In this document: positions 40,843-50,069 of the stretch, piece by piece
Layout of the letters: each line of letters starts with the position of its first letter
Numbering within the stretch: the first letter of the stretch is position 1
Assembly (NCBI RefSeq): GCF_009908165.1
Contig: NZ_JAAAUC010000002.1
Location: 434,001-498,000 of the forward strand
Direction of reading: 5' to 3'
Source: Frigidibacter albus
Lineage (GTDB): Bacteria; Pseudomonadota; Alphaproteobacteria; Rhodobacterales; Rhodobacteraceae
DNA: 64,000 nucleotides
Notes under the pieces: model-generated
What the model was told of the DNA's origin: nothing
The model's database searches: none
The model's input: only the letters and a program-made list of their open reading frames with translations
Position numbers and translations under genes: made by a program

Positions 40843-41889
40843 ATGACCCGCCATTCGCTGCTGCTTGCCTCCGCCGCCCTCCTGTGCGCCGCGCCCGCCC
40901 TCGCTGCCGATCCGGACCTTCTGGTGTTCGACTGGGCCGGGTTCGAGGAAGAAGGGCTCTTCGCCACCTATGTGGAAAAGCATGGCGATGCGCCCACCTA
41001 TTCCTTCTATGGCGATGATGACGAGGCCTTCCAGAAGGTCGCCTCGGGCTTCAAGGCCGATGTCGCGCATCCCTGCTCGCAGATGGTCGGCAAATACCGC
41101 GATGCCGGGCTGATCGAGCCTTGGGACGTCACCAAGATCCCGGAATTCGCCAATATCGACCCCAAGTTCCTCGACTCGCCGGTGTTCAAGGATGACGAGG
41201 GCGTGTGGTATATCCCCGCGGACTGGGGTGTCACCGCGGTTGCCTACAACACCGAGGAAGTGCCGGTCGAGGATGTCGCCTCGCTGCAGGTATTCCTCGA
41301 CCCGAAATACGAAGGCCGCGTGTCGATTCCCGACAGCTCGGACGATGTCTGGGCCCTGGCCTATCTGGCGACCGGCGTCACCGACTGGACCGACATCACC
41401 GATGACCAGTTCGCCGCCGCCGCCGAATGGCTGCGCAAGGCCCATGCCAATGTGCGCAGCTACTGGGCCGACCCGTCCGAGATGAGCCAGCTGATGGCCT
41501 CGGGCGAGGTGCTGGTGGCCTGGTCGTGGAACGATGGCGTCGCCTATCTGCAGGATGACGGCTTCCCGGTCGGCTTCCAGCGCGAGACCACCGAAGGCTC
41601 CTCGACCTGGTTCTGCGGCTTCGTGAACTTCAAGGACGGTCCCGGGTCGGAAGACAAGCTCTATGACTTCATCAATGCCTGGCTGCGCCCCGAGGCTGGC
41701 CCCGCGCTCGTCGATGCCATCGGCTATGGCCATGCCAGCACCGCCGCCATGGCGCTGGTCGATGCCGAGACGCTGGAAACCGCCGGCCTGACCGAGATCA
41801 GCGCCCCGATCCTGGCGCAGACCCCGAACAGCGCCGAGCAGCGTGAAAAGCAGCTGGCCGAGTTCGAGAAGATCAAGGCCGGGTTCTGA
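40843..41889 (+). CDS. Spermidine/putrescine-type ABC substrate-binding protein (orphan)
   Basis: Periplasmic binding protein of 348 residues with a clear signal peptide (SLLLASAALLCAAPALA). I chose the ATG at 40843, preceded by AAAGGA. PotD-like blocks include DVAHPCSQMVGKYRDAGLIE, YIPADWGVTAVAYNTEEV and SGEVLVAWSWNDG. No permease or ATPase lies nearby, so it must use a distant transporter or act as a sensor. A G+C-rich hairpin after the stop (41914-41937) may terminate it. Confidence 0.88.
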   Translation: MTRHSLLLASAALLCAAPALAADPDLLVFDWAGFEEEGLFATYVEKHGDAPTYSFYGDDDEAFQKVASGFKADVAHPCSQMVGKYRDAGLIEPWDVTKIPEFANIDPKFLDSPVFKDDEGVWYIPADWGVTAVAYNTEEVPVEDVASLQVFLDPKYEGRVSIPDSSDDVWALAYLATGVTDWTDITDDQFAAAAEWLRKAHANVRSYWADPSEMSQLMASGEVLVAWSWNDGVAYLQDDGFPVGFQRETTEGSSTWFCGFVNFKDGPGSEDKLYDFINAWLRPEAGPALVDAIGYGHASTAAMALVDAETLETAGLTEISAPILAQTPNSAEQREKQLAEFEKIKAGF

Positions 41890-41983
41890 TCCCGTTGCAT
41901 CGCTGAACGCCTCGCGCCGCCTTCCGGGGCGGCGCCCGGCTGCGTAGCCGGTCCGCGTTCCGGCTCCGGGAGCCCCACTTTCT

Positions 41984-42041
41984 CATTCTTGCTGGCATAA
42001 ATATCCCGGGGGTCCGGGGGCAGCGCCCCCGGCGTCCTGCC
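41984..42041. repeat. Intergenic hairpin repeat, family 1 (copy c)
   Basis: TTGCTGGCATAAATATCCC is followed by a CCGGGGGCAGCGCCCCCGG hairpin. It matches the inverted right arm of the copy at 13160-13275. It lies between the binding-protein gene and the tmRNA promoter. Confidence 0.65.
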
Positions 42042-42053
42042 ACAGGCGCACCC

Positions 42054-42082
42054 TTGCGCCCACCCCGCCCGCGTCCTATATC
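42054..42082 (+). promoter_or_regulatory. Promoter of tmRNA
   Basis: TTGCGC, a 17-base spacer and TATATC give a plausible sigma-70 promoter whose start point would fall at about 42089, at the beginning of the acceptor piece. Confidence 0.5.
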
Positions 42083-42087
42083 TGGGC

Positions 42088-42405
42088 TGTCGGGGAGTTC
42101 CCCGACTATGGACATAAACGCGCTCGTAATAAGCGGCTCGGACCCGGGGGCGGTACCCGGCGGCTCCACCATATACTCCCTTGTTGGGGGAGCATGGGGC
42201 CGAAACAGGATCGACGAACGTCTAAAGGGGTTATGCTTTGTCCCGGTGAGGTACCACCGTTATCGGTCCGAAATGTACAGTTGCCAACAACAACCGTGCT
42301 CCGGCAATGGCTCTGGCTGCGTAAGCAGTTCGAGTCGCCGAAACTAAGTCCTTGCGCTTAGCAGCGTAAGGCGGGGTTCGCAGGTACCTGGCAACAGAAA
42401 CCTGC
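42088..42405 (+). ncRNA. ssrA: Transfer-messenger RNA, circularly permuted two-piece form
   Basis: Rescues stalled ribosomes and tags the peptide for proteolysis. The acceptor piece comes first and ends in CGGCTCC-ACCA (42161-42171). A short loop that is processed out separates it from the coding piece, which begins GGGGCCG at 42196 and can pair with CGGCTCC to form the seven-base acceptor stem with one G-U. GGATCGAC follows as usual. The tag frame at 42283-42324 encodes ANNNRAPAMALAA and then TAA; the alanine codon is the resume codon. The permuted order is characteristic of alphaproteobacteria. Ends are approximate. Confidence 0.93.
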
Positions 42406-42551
42406 ACCTTCCCCCCTCATCACAGCCGATCACGCCCGCTCACGCGCAGTTGACCGCCGTCCTTCCCGCGTCTCCGCAACTCTGCCCGCCGCGGCTTCGT
42501 AGCTGCGCAGGCATCGTTCCGGATGCACGACCCACAGGAAGGATCCCTCCC

Positions 42552-43283
42552 ATGCTCCGCACCGCTTTCCTCTTCCCGCTCGCGCTTGTCGCCGGGGCCA
42601 CCGCTGCCACGGCTCAGGACTGGACCGGCTATTACGGCGGCGTCAGCCTTGGCGCCGGCTTCAGCGACGACGAGGGCATCTTCGATCTGTCGCCCTCCAG
42701 CCCCGCGCTCGACACCGCCTTCGCCCCCGGCTTTTCCGGCGACTTCAAGGAAGGCGCCGTCGGCGGCCTGCATTTCGGCTATGACGAGCAGCAGGGCAAC
42801 CTCGTCTACGGCATCGTCGGCGACGTGATCTTCGCGGATCTGGGGGATGAGCAGCAGGGCCGCTCCGTTACCCCCGCGACCTATACCATTGCCCGTGACC
42901 TTGACACCTACGCCACCCTGCGCAGCCGCATCGGCTATCTGGTGACGCCAAGCACGCTGCTCTACGGCACCGCCGGTCTGGCTTATGGCGATGTGGATTT
43001 CAGCTATTCGCAGCCGGGTTCGGGCGCGACCACCACCACCTCGGGCGGGCAGGATGACAAGATCGGCTATGCGGCGGGTCTTGGCGTGGAGCGCAAGCTG
43101 TCGGACCGGCTGTCGCTCTCGGCCGAGTATCTCTACGTCAACCTCGGCGGCAATGACTACGAGGCCAACCTGCAGGGCGGCCCATTCTCCGTCGCCGATC
43201 CGGCGGGCGGCACCAATGCCCGCGGCTCGGATGAGGATTTCGATTTCCATACCGTGCAGATGAAGCTGTCCTACCGCTTCTGA
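42552..43283 (+). CDS. Outer-membrane beta-barrel protein (Omp25/opacity type)
   Basis: Secreted protein of 243 residues with a signal peptide (MLRTAFLFPLALVAGATAAT, cleavage before QDW). The mature part begins WTGYYGGVSLGAGFS, has alternating hydrophobic strands (LRSRIGYLVTPSTLLYGTAG) and ends in the barrel-closing phenylalanine (VQMKLSYRF). It resembles the small porin-like Omp25/RopB family. It follows the tmRNA, and AGGAAGG precedes the ATG. Confidence 0.88.
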   Translation: MLRTAFLFPLALVAGATAATAQDWTGYYGGVSLGAGFSDDEGIFDLSPSSPALDTAFAPGFSGDFKEGAVGGLHFGYDEQQGNLVYGIVGDVIFADLGDEQQGRSVTPATYTIARDLDTYATLRSRIGYLVTPSTLLYGTAGLAYGDVDFSYSQPGSGATTTTSGGQDDKIGYAAGLGVERKLSDRLSLSAEYLYVNLGGNDYEANLQGGPFSVADPAGGTNARGSDEDFDFHTVQMKLSYRF

Positions 43284-43292
43284 CCGCGGGGC

Positions 43293-43318
43293 GGGCCGGG
43301 GAGCCCCCACCCCGGCCC
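43293..43318. terminator. Bidirectional hairpin between convergent genes
   Basis: A perfect nine-base stem GGGCCGGGG / CCCCGGCCC lies between the outer-membrane gene and the RHH gene. There is no long T-run on either side. Confidence 0.45.
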
Positions 43319-43321
43319 ACC

Positions 43322-43549
43322 TTATCTGGCGGCCAGCCGCGCCTGCAGATCGGCCAGCACGAACAGCCGGATCGCGGTGGCAAGGCCGGTATCCTCGGCC
43401 CGCCCGCCGTCGATCTCAACCGCCAGCTGGTTGATGCCCTGGCCCCGTTCGCGCGCAATCGCCCGGAAGGCGCGCCAGAACTCCTCCTCCAGCGACACGC
43501 TGGTGCGGTGGCCCTGCAGGGTCAGCGAGCGTTTGACCGGGCGGCTCAT
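43322..43549 (-). CDS. Ribbon-helix-helix protein
   Basis: Predicted DNA-binding protein of 75 residues. SLTLQGHRTSVSLEEEFWRA forms the beta strand and first helix of a ribbon-helix-helix fold, followed by a second helix (RERGQGINQLAVEI). The C-terminal helix ends in LADLQARLAAR. It overlaps the DUF4169 gene upstream by four bases. The pair is conserved in Rhodobacterales and might look like a toxin-antitoxin module, but the partner is not toxin-like. Confidence 0.78.
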   Translation of the reverse strand: MSRPVKRSLTLQGHRTSVSLEEEFWRAFRAIARERGQGINQLAVEIDGGRAEDTGLATAIRLFVLADLQARLAAR

Positions 43550-43752
43550 ACCTCGCCGCCTTCCGGCTCCCGCCCTTGCCCCTCGATCTTGTGCCCGTCC
43601 AGCGCCGCCCGAGCCTTCCCGGCCTGCGCGTCTTCCAGAGCCTTCTCTGCCTTGCTGCGCCCGAACTTCGCCGCCCGCGCCGTCGCCTCGCTACGCTCCT
43701 CGGCCCGCGCCCGCTGCTTGCGCGCCTGCCGCAGATTGATGATCTCAGTCAT
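43546..43752 (-). CDS. DUF4169 family protein
   Basis: Small charged protein of 68 residues. I chose the start at 43752 (MTEIINLRQARKQRARAE), which has GGGGAGG upstream. The family pattern is visible: INLRQARKQRARAE, then AAKFGRSKAEKALED and LDGHKIEG. It appears mostly helical and has no known function. It is translationally coupled to the RHH protein. It sits downstream of fumC on the same strand, after the fumC terminator. Confidence 0.8.
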   Translation of the reverse strand: MTEIINLRQARKQRARAEERSEATARAAKFGRSKAEKALEDAQAGKARAALDGHKIEGQGREPEGGEV

Positions 43753-43791
43753 GCCGGCCTCCCCTGCCCCCCAACCTAGCACCCCTGGCCC

Positions 43792-43826
43792 AAAAGCAAA
43801 CGGCGGCCCGAGGGGGGGGCCGCCGA
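43792..43826 (-). terminator. Terminator of fumC
   Basis: On the minus strand CGGCGGCCC...GGGCCGCCG is followed by TTTGCTTTT, 23 bases past the fumC stop. Confidence 0.75.
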
Positions 43827-43848
43827 ATTTCCGTGCCGCTTCGATTGC

Positions 43849-45243
43849 TCAGTCTTCCGGCCCGATCATCAGTTCCGGCCGCACGACACGGTCGAAGGTC
43901 TCGGCATCGACATAGCCAAGCGCGATCGCCTCTTCCTTCAGCGTGGTGCCGTTCTTGTGCGCGGTCTTGGCCACCTTGGTCGCGGCATCATAGCCGATGG
44001 TCGGCGCCAGCGCCGTCACCAGCATCAGGCTTTCGCGCATCAGCTTCTCGATCCGCGGGATGTTCGCCTGCGTGCCGACCACCATGTTGTCGGTGAAGCT
44101 GGCGGCGGCATCGCCCAGAAGCTGCATGGATTGCAGCACGTTATAGGCCATCATCGGGTTGTAGACGTTCAGCTCGAAATGCCCCTGGCTGCCGGCAAAG
44201 CCCACCGCCGCGTCATTGCCCATCACATGCGCGCAGACCATGGTCAGCGCCTCGGCCTGGGTCGGGTTGACCTTGCCCGGCATGATCGACGATCCCGGTT
44301 CATTCTCGGGCAGGATCAGCTCGCCAAGGCCCGAGCGCGGGCCAGACCCCAGCAGCCGCAGGTCATTGGCGATCTTGAACAGGCTCGCCGCCACCGTCTT
44401 CAGCGCGCCCGAGAACATGACCATCGCATCATGCGCGGCCAGCGCCTCGAACTTGTTGGGGGCGGTCACGAAAGGCAGATCGGTGATCTCGGCGATCTTC
44501 GCCGCAATCGCCCTGTCCCAACCCTTCTTGGTGTTGAGCCCGGTGCCGACGGCGGTGCCGCCCTGCGCCAGCTCATAGATGTCGCCGAGGCAGGCCTTCA
44601 CCCGCTCGATGCCCTTGGCGACCTGATGGGCATAGCCGCCGAATTCCTGGCCAAGCGTCAGCGGCGTCGCATCCTGGGTATGGGTGCGGCCGATCTTGAT
44701 GATATCCTTGAACTCTTCCGATTTCGCCGCCAGCGCGCCGTGCAGCTTTTCCAGCCCCGGCAGCAGCACATCGCGCGCCATCATGCCGATGGCGATGTGC
44801 ATCGCGGTCGGGAAGGTGTCGTTGGACGACTGCCCCATGTTGCAGTGATCATTGGGGTGGACGGGTTTTTTCGAGCCCATCTCGCCGCCCAGGATCTCGA
44901 TGGCGCGGTTCGACACCACCTCGTTGGCGTTCATGTTCGACTGGGTGCCCGACCCGGTCTGCCACACGACCAGCGGGAAGTTGTCGTCGAACTTGCCCGC
45001 CACCACTTCCGAGGCCGCCTGCACCATCGCCGTGCCGATCTTGGCATCGAGCGCGCCGGTGGCCATGTTCACCTCGGCCGCCGCCTGCTTGATCACGCCA
45101 AGCGCGCGGATGATCGCAACGGGCTGCTTTTCCCAGCCGATGGGAAAGTTGATGATCGACCGCTGGGTCTGCGCGCCCCAGTACTTGTCGGAAGGAACCT
45201 CAAGCGGGCCAAAGCTGTCGGTTTCGGTGCGGGTAGCTGTCAT
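43849..45243 (-). CDS. fumC: Class II fumarate hydratase
   Basis: Interconverts fumarate and malate in the citric acid cycle without an Fe-S cluster, 464 residues. I chose the start at 45243 ([20 protein letters not shown]), which has AGGAGG nine bases upstream. The signature [16 protein letters not shown], the substrate loop [13 protein letters not shown] and [14 protein letters not shown] are all intact. It ends in its own terminator and lies 80 bases after sspB. Confidence 0.97.
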   Translation of the reverse strand: MTATRTETDSFGPLEVPSDKYWGAQTQRSIINFPIGWEKQPVAIIRALGVIKQAAAEVNMATGALDAKIGTAMVQAASEVVAGKFDDNFPLVVWQTGSGTQSNMNANEVVSNRAIEILGGEMGSKKPVHPNDHCNMGQSSNDTFPTAMHIAIGMMARDVLLPGLEKLHGALAAKSEEFKDIIKIGRTHTQDATPLTLGQEFGGYAHQVAKGIERVKACLGDIYELAQGGTAVGTGLNTKKGWDRAIAAKIAEITDLPFVTAPNKFEALAAHDAMVMFSGALKTVAASLFKIANDLRLLGSGPRSGLGELILPENEPGSSIMPGKVNPTQAEALTMVCAHVMGNDAAVGFAGSQGHFELNVYNPMMAYNVLQSMQLLGDAAASFTDNMVVGTQANIPRIEKLMRESLMLVTALAPTIGYDAATKVAKTAHKNGTTLKEEAIALGYVDAETFDRVVRPELMIGPED

Positions 45244-45322
45244 CGGGGCAAGCCTCCTGAAGGGGTCGCCCGGGTGATAGGAAATGCCGCTGCGAAAAGC
45301 AATCTGCGATGCAGGTGCAGCG

Positions 45323-45784
45323 TTACTTGCGCCAGGTATCCAGCCGCACCACTTCGGCATCCTGCCGGGGGGCGTCATCATCCTCAGCCTCGTCGCCGTC
45401 CTCGTCCTCCTCGTCGTCGTCGTCGTCGCTCTCCTGCGTCTCGAAGCGCAGGCCGAACTCGACCGAGGGGTCCACGAAGGTGCGCACCGCGTCGAAGGGG
45501 ATATAGAGCGGTTCGGGCATGTCGCCGAAGTTCAGCGTGATCGCAAAGCCCTCGTCATCCACCACCAGATTGTCGAACCAGTGCTGCATCACCACCGTCA
45601 TTTCCTGCGGATAGCGGTCGCGCAGCCAGTCGGCCAGCTTGGCATCCGGATGCTGGGTGTCGAAGGTGATGAAGAAATGATGCGCCCCGGGCAGCCCGTG
45701 ATCGGCCACGTCCTGCAGCACCTCCTGGATGAGGCTGCGCAGCGCGCGGTGCATCAGGTTTCCATAGTCGATCTGGCGGGCCAT
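45323..45784 (-). CDS. sspB: ClpXP adaptor SspB (alpha type)
   Basis: Delivers ssrA-tagged proteins to the ClpXP protease, 153 residues. The N-terminal domain ([19 protein letters not shown], then [14 protein letters not shown]) is the alpha-type SspB fold. A long acidic linker (residues ~115-140) leads to the C-terminal ClpX-binding motif ([11 protein letters not shown]). Its substrate source, the tmRNA, is encoded 3 kb away in this window. Confidence 0.95.
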   Translation of the reverse strand: MARQIDYGNLMHRALRSLIQEVLQDVADHGLPGAHHFFITFDTQHPDAKLADWLRDRYPQEMTVVMQHWFDNLVVDDEGFAITLNFGDMPEPLYIPFDAVRTFVDPSVEFGLRFETQESDDDDDEEDEDGDEAEDDDAPRQDAEVVRLDTWRK

Positions 45785-45930
45785 GTCGGAACCTCGAGGG
45801 GCTTGGGGATACCGCGGGAGGGTGGCGGAACAATGGGGCCAGCATAGGGGATTCGATCCCGAAGGAAAGGGGGCGGATTCAACGGGGATAGAAGGTCCGT
45901 GAGCCCGGCCAGTTCACACAGTCATAGGGC

Positions 45931-46087
45931 GGCGCCGGTCCGCCGGGTGGGCGAGCAACAGGAATTCTAGGCACTTTATCTCTCAACCCCTCCCACAGAA
46001 TTTCTAGACGGAACCGCTGCAAAGCGCCCGCCCGAGGGGGCGGACGGGCGCTGCCCGGCGGCGCCAAGGCGCCTTGATTCCGGGCAA
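45931..46087. repeat. Large palindromic repeat, family 2 (copy 2)
   Basis: Shares with 25781-25942 the blocks GTCCGCCGGGTGGGCGAGCA, TTCTAGGC.CTTTAT, and the right arm GAGGGGGCGGACGGGCGCTG through to GATTCCGGGCAA. Outside the middle ~50 bases the two copies are nearly the same. It fills the 314-base gap between sspB and chrA, where I see no gene. Confidence 0.75.
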
Positions 46088-46098
46088 AGGAAGGCTTT

Positions 46099-47337
46099 TC
46101 AGATAAGAGAAGTCCCCAGCCCCGCCAGCGCCGACAGCGCCAGCACCGCCCCCAGCGGCCAGCGCAACCCCAGCAGCAGCACCCCTGCCCCGACCGCGAT
46201 CAGCGCCGCGGCCGGAGCGAACGCGCTCCAGTCCGGCGCGGGCAGCGCCAGCGGGCCATCGCCGGGCGGGCCGAACAGCACATGCAGCGCAAAGACCGCC
46301 GCCAGATTGCCGATCACCCCGACCACCGCCGCGGTAACCCCGTGCAGCGCGCCCGCCAGCCGCGGCTCTGCCGTCAGCCGGTCCATGAACGGCGCCAGCG
46401 CGAAGATGAACAGGAACGAGGGCAGGAACGTCACCCACAGCACCAGCAGCGCAGCCGCCAGCGCCATCCCCCAGCCGCCCTGCGCATGGCCCGCGACGAA
46501 GCCCACGAACTCGGTCACAAGGATCAGCGGCCCCGGCGTGGTTTCCGCCAGACCAAGCGCATCCATCATCTGCGCGGTGCTGACCCAGCCGCGATCCATC
46601 GCCACCGCCTCCACCATCCAGGCCAGCACCGCATAGGCCCCGCCAAAGGTCAGCAGCGCCAGCTTGGAGAAGAACAGGCCAATCGCCAGCAGGAACTCGG
46701 CGCCGATCGCCCAAAGCAGGGCGAGTGGCCCGACCCAGAGCGCAAGGCAGGCCAGCACCGCGCCGCCTGTGGGCGCGGGCGCTGACACGGGGGCCGTCAA
46801 GGGCTCCAGCGACACCCGCACGAATACCGCCCCCCACAAGGCCGCCAGCGCCAGGATCAGCGGAAACGGCAGGCCAAGCGCGAAGATCCCCACAAACGCC
46901 GCCAGCGCCACCAGCCGCTGCGCGGTGCCGGTCAGGGCTCGCCGCCCGACCCGGGTCAGCGCCTGCAGCACGATGGCCACCACCGCGGCCTTCACCCCCA
47001 GGAACAGCGCCGCCACCGCCGGCGCCTGCCCGAAGGCAACATAGCCCGCCGCCAGCGCCAGGATGATCGCGGCGCCCGGCAGCACGAACAGCGCCCCCGC
47101 GATCACGCCCCCCGCCACCCCGCCGCGCCGCCATCCGGCCCAGGTGGCCAGCTGCGTCGCCTCGGGGCCCGGCAGCAGCATGCACAGCGACAGGGCGCGC
47201 AGGAATTCCGCCTCGGTCAGCCAGCGCCGCTCATCCACCAGCACCCTGTGCATCAGCGCGATATGCGCCGCCGGCCCGCCGAACGAGACGAGGCCGAGCT
47301 TCAGGAAGGTGCGGGCAATCTCGGGCAAGGCGCTCAT
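46099..47337 (-). CDS. chrA: Chromate transporter family protein (ChrA)
   Basis: Integral membrane protein of 412 residues with two tandem CHR domains (FLKLGLVSFGGPAAHIALMH, and later SKLALLTFGGAYAVLAW). The first domain also shows LLPGPEATQLATWAG, the second TPGPLILVTEFVGFV. I prefer the start at 47337 (MSALPEIARTF); another ATG lies four codons upstream. Family members export chromate, but many in proteobacteria have not been tested. It follows the P450 gene by 40 bases. Confidence 0.9.
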   Translation of the reverse strand: MSALPEIARTFLKLGLVSFGGPAAHIALMHRVLVDERRWLTEAEFLRALSLCMLLPGPEATQLATWAGWRRGGVAGGVIAGALFVLPGAAIILALAAGYVAFGQAPAVAALFLGVKAAVVAIVLQALTRVGRRALTGTAQRLVALAAFVGIFALGLPFPLILALAALWGAVFVRVSLEPLTAPVSAPAPTGGAVLACLALWVGPLALLWAIGAEFLLAIGLFFSKLALLTFGGAYAVLAWMVEAVAMDRGWVSTAQMMDALGLAETTPGPLILVTEFVGFVAGHAQGGWGMALAAALLVLWVTFLPSFLFIFALAPFMDRLTAEPRLAGALHGVTAAVVGVIGNLAAVFALHVLFGPPGDGPLALPAPDWSAFAPAAALIAVGAGVLLLGLRWPLGAVLALSALAGLGTSLI

Positions 47338-47377
47338 GGCGCGGACCATTCCCCAAGACGCGGGCGAGGTCCAGAGG

Positions 47378-48736
47378 TCAGTCGCGCGGCACCGGGCGCA
47401 GCCAGATCCCGTCCTTGGCGCGCACCGTCAGATGGGCAACCGGCACCGGCACCTTGCCCGCCACCGGCTCGAAGCGAAAGGCCCGCACCAGCACGGCCAG
47501 GATCAGCGGCCCCTCGATCATCGCAAAGCCGGCGCCGGTGCAGACGCGGGGGCCGGCCGAGAAGGGCAGCCAGGCCTCGCGCACGGCGTGGCGGCAGGCC
47601 TCGGTCTGCCAGCGGCCGGGGTCGAAGGCGTCGGGCGTCGTCCACATCCGTTCATGCCGCTGCACATGCCAGGGCGAGATCACCACCTGCGCGCCGGGCG
47701 CGACAAAGCGGCCGCGGAAGGTTTCGGGGCAGCGGTTCTCGCGCACCATCATCGGCACCGGGGGGTAGAGACGCAGCGCCTCGCGGAACACGTCGCGGGT
47801 GAACTTCAGCCTGGAAATGGCTGAAAAGTCAGGGGTTTCGCCAAGGTCCGCGACCTCGGCGGCCAGCTTGGCCTGCATTTCGGGATGCGTCGCCAGAAGG
47901 TAGAGTGCCCAGGCCAAAGCGGAGGCGGAGGTTTCATGCCCGGCGAGGAAGAAGATCGCGACCTGATCGACCATTTCCTCGACGTCGAAGCGGCTCCCGG
48001 TCACCGGATCGGCGGTGGTCATGATCTTGGTGGCAAGGTCATCGGGCGCGGTTCCGGCGGCGATTTCCTGCATCCGCTGCGCCGTCAGCCCGGTGATCAG
48101 AGCGCGGATTGCCTTGGCGGTGGTGCGGGTGGAGCGGCGGTGGAAGCGCGGCATCCATGTCGGGATCGGCAGGAAGGCGGCGAGGTTCAACAGCGGCTGG
48201 GTGCGCTGGTAGTCGCGGAACTGGGTGAAGACCTCGGCGGCGACCCTGTGCTCGATGGGGATGGAAAACAGGGTGCGGAAGATGACGTCGGCGGCGGCGT
48301 GGCTGGTTTCCTGTTCTATCTCAATATCTTGCGAGGCGTTCTTCATCATGCGGTCCCGGGCGGCGAGGCTCGCCTCCAGCATCGCGGGATAGGTGTCGCG
48401 CAGGCGGCCGCCCTCGAAGGCCGGGTCGATGATCCGGCGCTGGCGTTTCCAGACCTCGCCATTGGTGACGAAGACCGAGTTGCCGAGCAGCGGGGCAAGG
48501 CCCTCGCGGATGCGGTCCGATTTCGGGAAGTCGGCGGGGCGTTCTTTCAGCACGAGATCAATCAGTTGCGGGTCATTGCAAAGGTAACTTCTGAAGAAGG
48601 GCGTGCGGAATTCGGCCATCCACGCCCGATACAGCCGCGCCGGCTGCGCCGAGAGGATATCGGCACGGAAGAGCCGCAGGTAACGCCAGAGCGAGACCTT
48701 GTCGGGGCGGGAGGGCGGTTTGGGGGGAAGGGTCAT
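47378..48736 (-). CDS. Cytochrome P450
   Basis: Haem monooxygenase of 452 residues. The I-helix AGHETSASAL is near residue 264, the K-helix ExxR is in REALRLYPP, and the haem cysteine is in FSAGPRVCTGAGFA near residue 397. The start at 48736 (MTLPPKPPSRPD) overlaps the hydrolase stop as ATGA, which decides it over an upstream TTG. There is no N-terminal membrane anchor, so it is soluble and needs separate redox partners, which are not encoded here. The substrate is unknown; the sequence resembles the broad CYP4/CYP102-like group that acts on fatty acids or terpenes. Confidence 0.93.
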   Translation of the reverse strand: MTLPPKPPSRPDKVSLWRYLRLFRADILSAQPARLYRAWMAEFRTPFFRSYLCNDPQLIDLVLKERPADFPKSDRIREGLAPLLGNSVFVTNGEVWKRQRRIIDPAFEGGRLRDTYPAMLEASLAARDRMMKNASQDIEIEQETSHAAADVIFRTLFSIPIEHRVAAEVFTQFRDYQRTQPLLNLAAFLPIPTWMPRFHRRSTRTTAKAIRALITGLTAQRMQEIAAGTAPDDLATKIMTTADPVTGSRFDVEEMVDQVAIFFLAGHETSASALAWALYLLATHPEMQAKLAAEVADLGETPDFSAISRLKFTRDVFREALRLYPPVPMMVRENRCPETFRGRFVAPGAQVVISPWHVQRHERMWTTPDAFDPGRWQTEACRHAVREAWLPFSAGPRVCTGAGFAMIEGPLILAVLVRAFRFEPVAGKVPVPVAHLTVRAKDGIWLRPVPRD

Positions 48737-49977
48737 CCGCAATCGGTATAACGGTTGACGGGAGTTTCAATGCGGCTTTTCGCCGGGCTCCGGCCCCCGA
48801 GCCGGGCGGCGAGGCTGCGCGGGCCGGCGGTGATGCGGAAATAGTCGTAGTCGTCCGCCTTGCCGGGCAGCGCGTCGAAGGCGCAGAGATACTGGAAATG
48901 CAGCCGGAAGAACCGCCAGCGCAGCGCCTTCCAGCGCGCGGGGCTGAGGGTGCGGGTGAAGGCGGCGGTCAGGACCAGCGGCCAGCGCTTGCCGGGCGGC
49001 GCAACGCCCGTGACCGAGACCGGGTCGCAGAGCGCGAAGGCGCAGCCGTCGCCGGGGGCGGTGACGTCGATCCAGGTGAGTTCATCCCGCTGCGAGAGGT
49101 CGCGCAGGTCGCGGCGCAGGCGCTGTGCCTTTGGAAGGAAGGAGACCATCGGCACCACCTGGCCGAGGGTGAGCAGCGAGAGCACGGGGCCGGTGGCGGG
49201 CACGCGGCCATCGCGGATCAGGTCGGCGAGGATGGAGATTGCCAGATGCGCGCCGGAGGAATGACCGACGATCAGCACCTCGTCCCAGTCTTGGGTGAGC
49301 GCCTCGGCGATGGTGGCGGCGAACTCGGCCATCCGCGCCTCCAGCTCGGGCGGGCTCGCGCCCTGCCAGCGGGCGGAATAGGCGAAGTCGTGCATCAGGT
49401 AATAGGCGTAGAAGCGCGGGTCGGCGCGGCGGAAGCGGATGAGGACGAAGGCGAGGGTGGCGGCGGCGAGGGCCCAGCCAAGCGCGGTGGCCAGCAGCGC
49501 CGGCAGACCAGCGGCCGCCCCGCCCCAGGCCGCAAGCGCGCCCACCAGCCGCCCCGCCAGCAGGGCCAGTGCCAGTTGCCCGAGCAGCATCCCCACCGGA
49601 TAGAGCGCGGCGATCATCGGACCCTTGCGCAGGCGCATCAGCCGGAAGAGCGCGCCGGAGACGATATAGACCCAGGCGGTGCGCACCAGCTGCCCATAGG
49701 TGGCGAGGATCGACTGGCCCATCGAGCCGCGGACGATATCGGACCAGACGAGGACGTCGATATCGGCCTCGGTGCGGGCGCCCTCGATCTGCGCCTCCAC
49801 ATGCCAGCCATAGGCGCCGCCGCCGGTCTTGGGGCGCAGGGCGAGGGTGTAGCCTTCGAGCCGCGCCTGCTCGGCGCCCTCGCGCCGGTAAAGCTCGCGG
49901 TAGCGGCGGGGATGGATCGGGTCATAGCCGGGGATGTAGAACACCCGCCGCTTTGCCACCTTGGTATCGTCGCTCAT
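48733..49977 (-). CDS. Membrane-anchored alpha/beta-hydrolase-like protein
   Basis: Protein of 414 residues starting MSDDTKVAKRRVFYIPGYDP. The N-terminal ~100 residues begin like a hydrolase strand. Two or three hydrophobic helices follow (residues ~115-185), and then a C-terminal part carries the serine elbow VLIVGHSSGAHLAISIL and conserved acidic residues (ITAPGDG-like loop, ALCDP). It may be a lipase or esterase inserted in the membrane. It is translationally coupled to a P450 and followed by chrA. I recognise no named family; the role is unknown. Confidence 0.75.
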   Translation of the reverse strand: MSDDTKVAKRRVFYIPGYDPIHPRRYRELYRREGAEQARLEGYTLALRPKTGGGAYGWHVEAQIEGARTEADIDVLVWSDIVRGSMGQSILATYGQLVRTAWVYIVSGALFRLMRLRKGPMIAALYPVGMLLGQLALALLAGRLVGALAAWGGAAAGLPALLATALGWALAAATLAFVLIRFRRADPRFYAYYLMHDFAYSARWQGASPPELEARMAEFAATIAEALTQDWDEVLIVGHSSGAHLAISILADLIRDGRVPATGPVLSLLTLGQVVPMVSFLPKAQRLRRDLRDLSQRDELTWIDVTAPGDGCAFALCDPVSVTGVAPPGKRWPLVLTAAFTRTLSPARWKALRWRFFRLHFQYLCAFDALPGKADDYDYFRITAGPRSLAARLGGRSPAKSRIETPVNRYTDCG

Positions 49978-50069
49978 CCGCCGCCCCTGCCCGTTCGGGG
50001 GCAGAGTAGCGGGAAAGTTGGGCCGGAATAAGGGGGTTATGGGGCGGGGTTGGGCCGGGGTGTGGCGGA

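Noticed and set aside
43322-43752. DUF4169/RHH pair as a toxin-antitoxin module
   Set aside because: The RHH protein could be an antitoxin, but the DUF4169 partner is a charged helical protein with no toxin fold, and the pair behaves like a conserved chromosomal couple.
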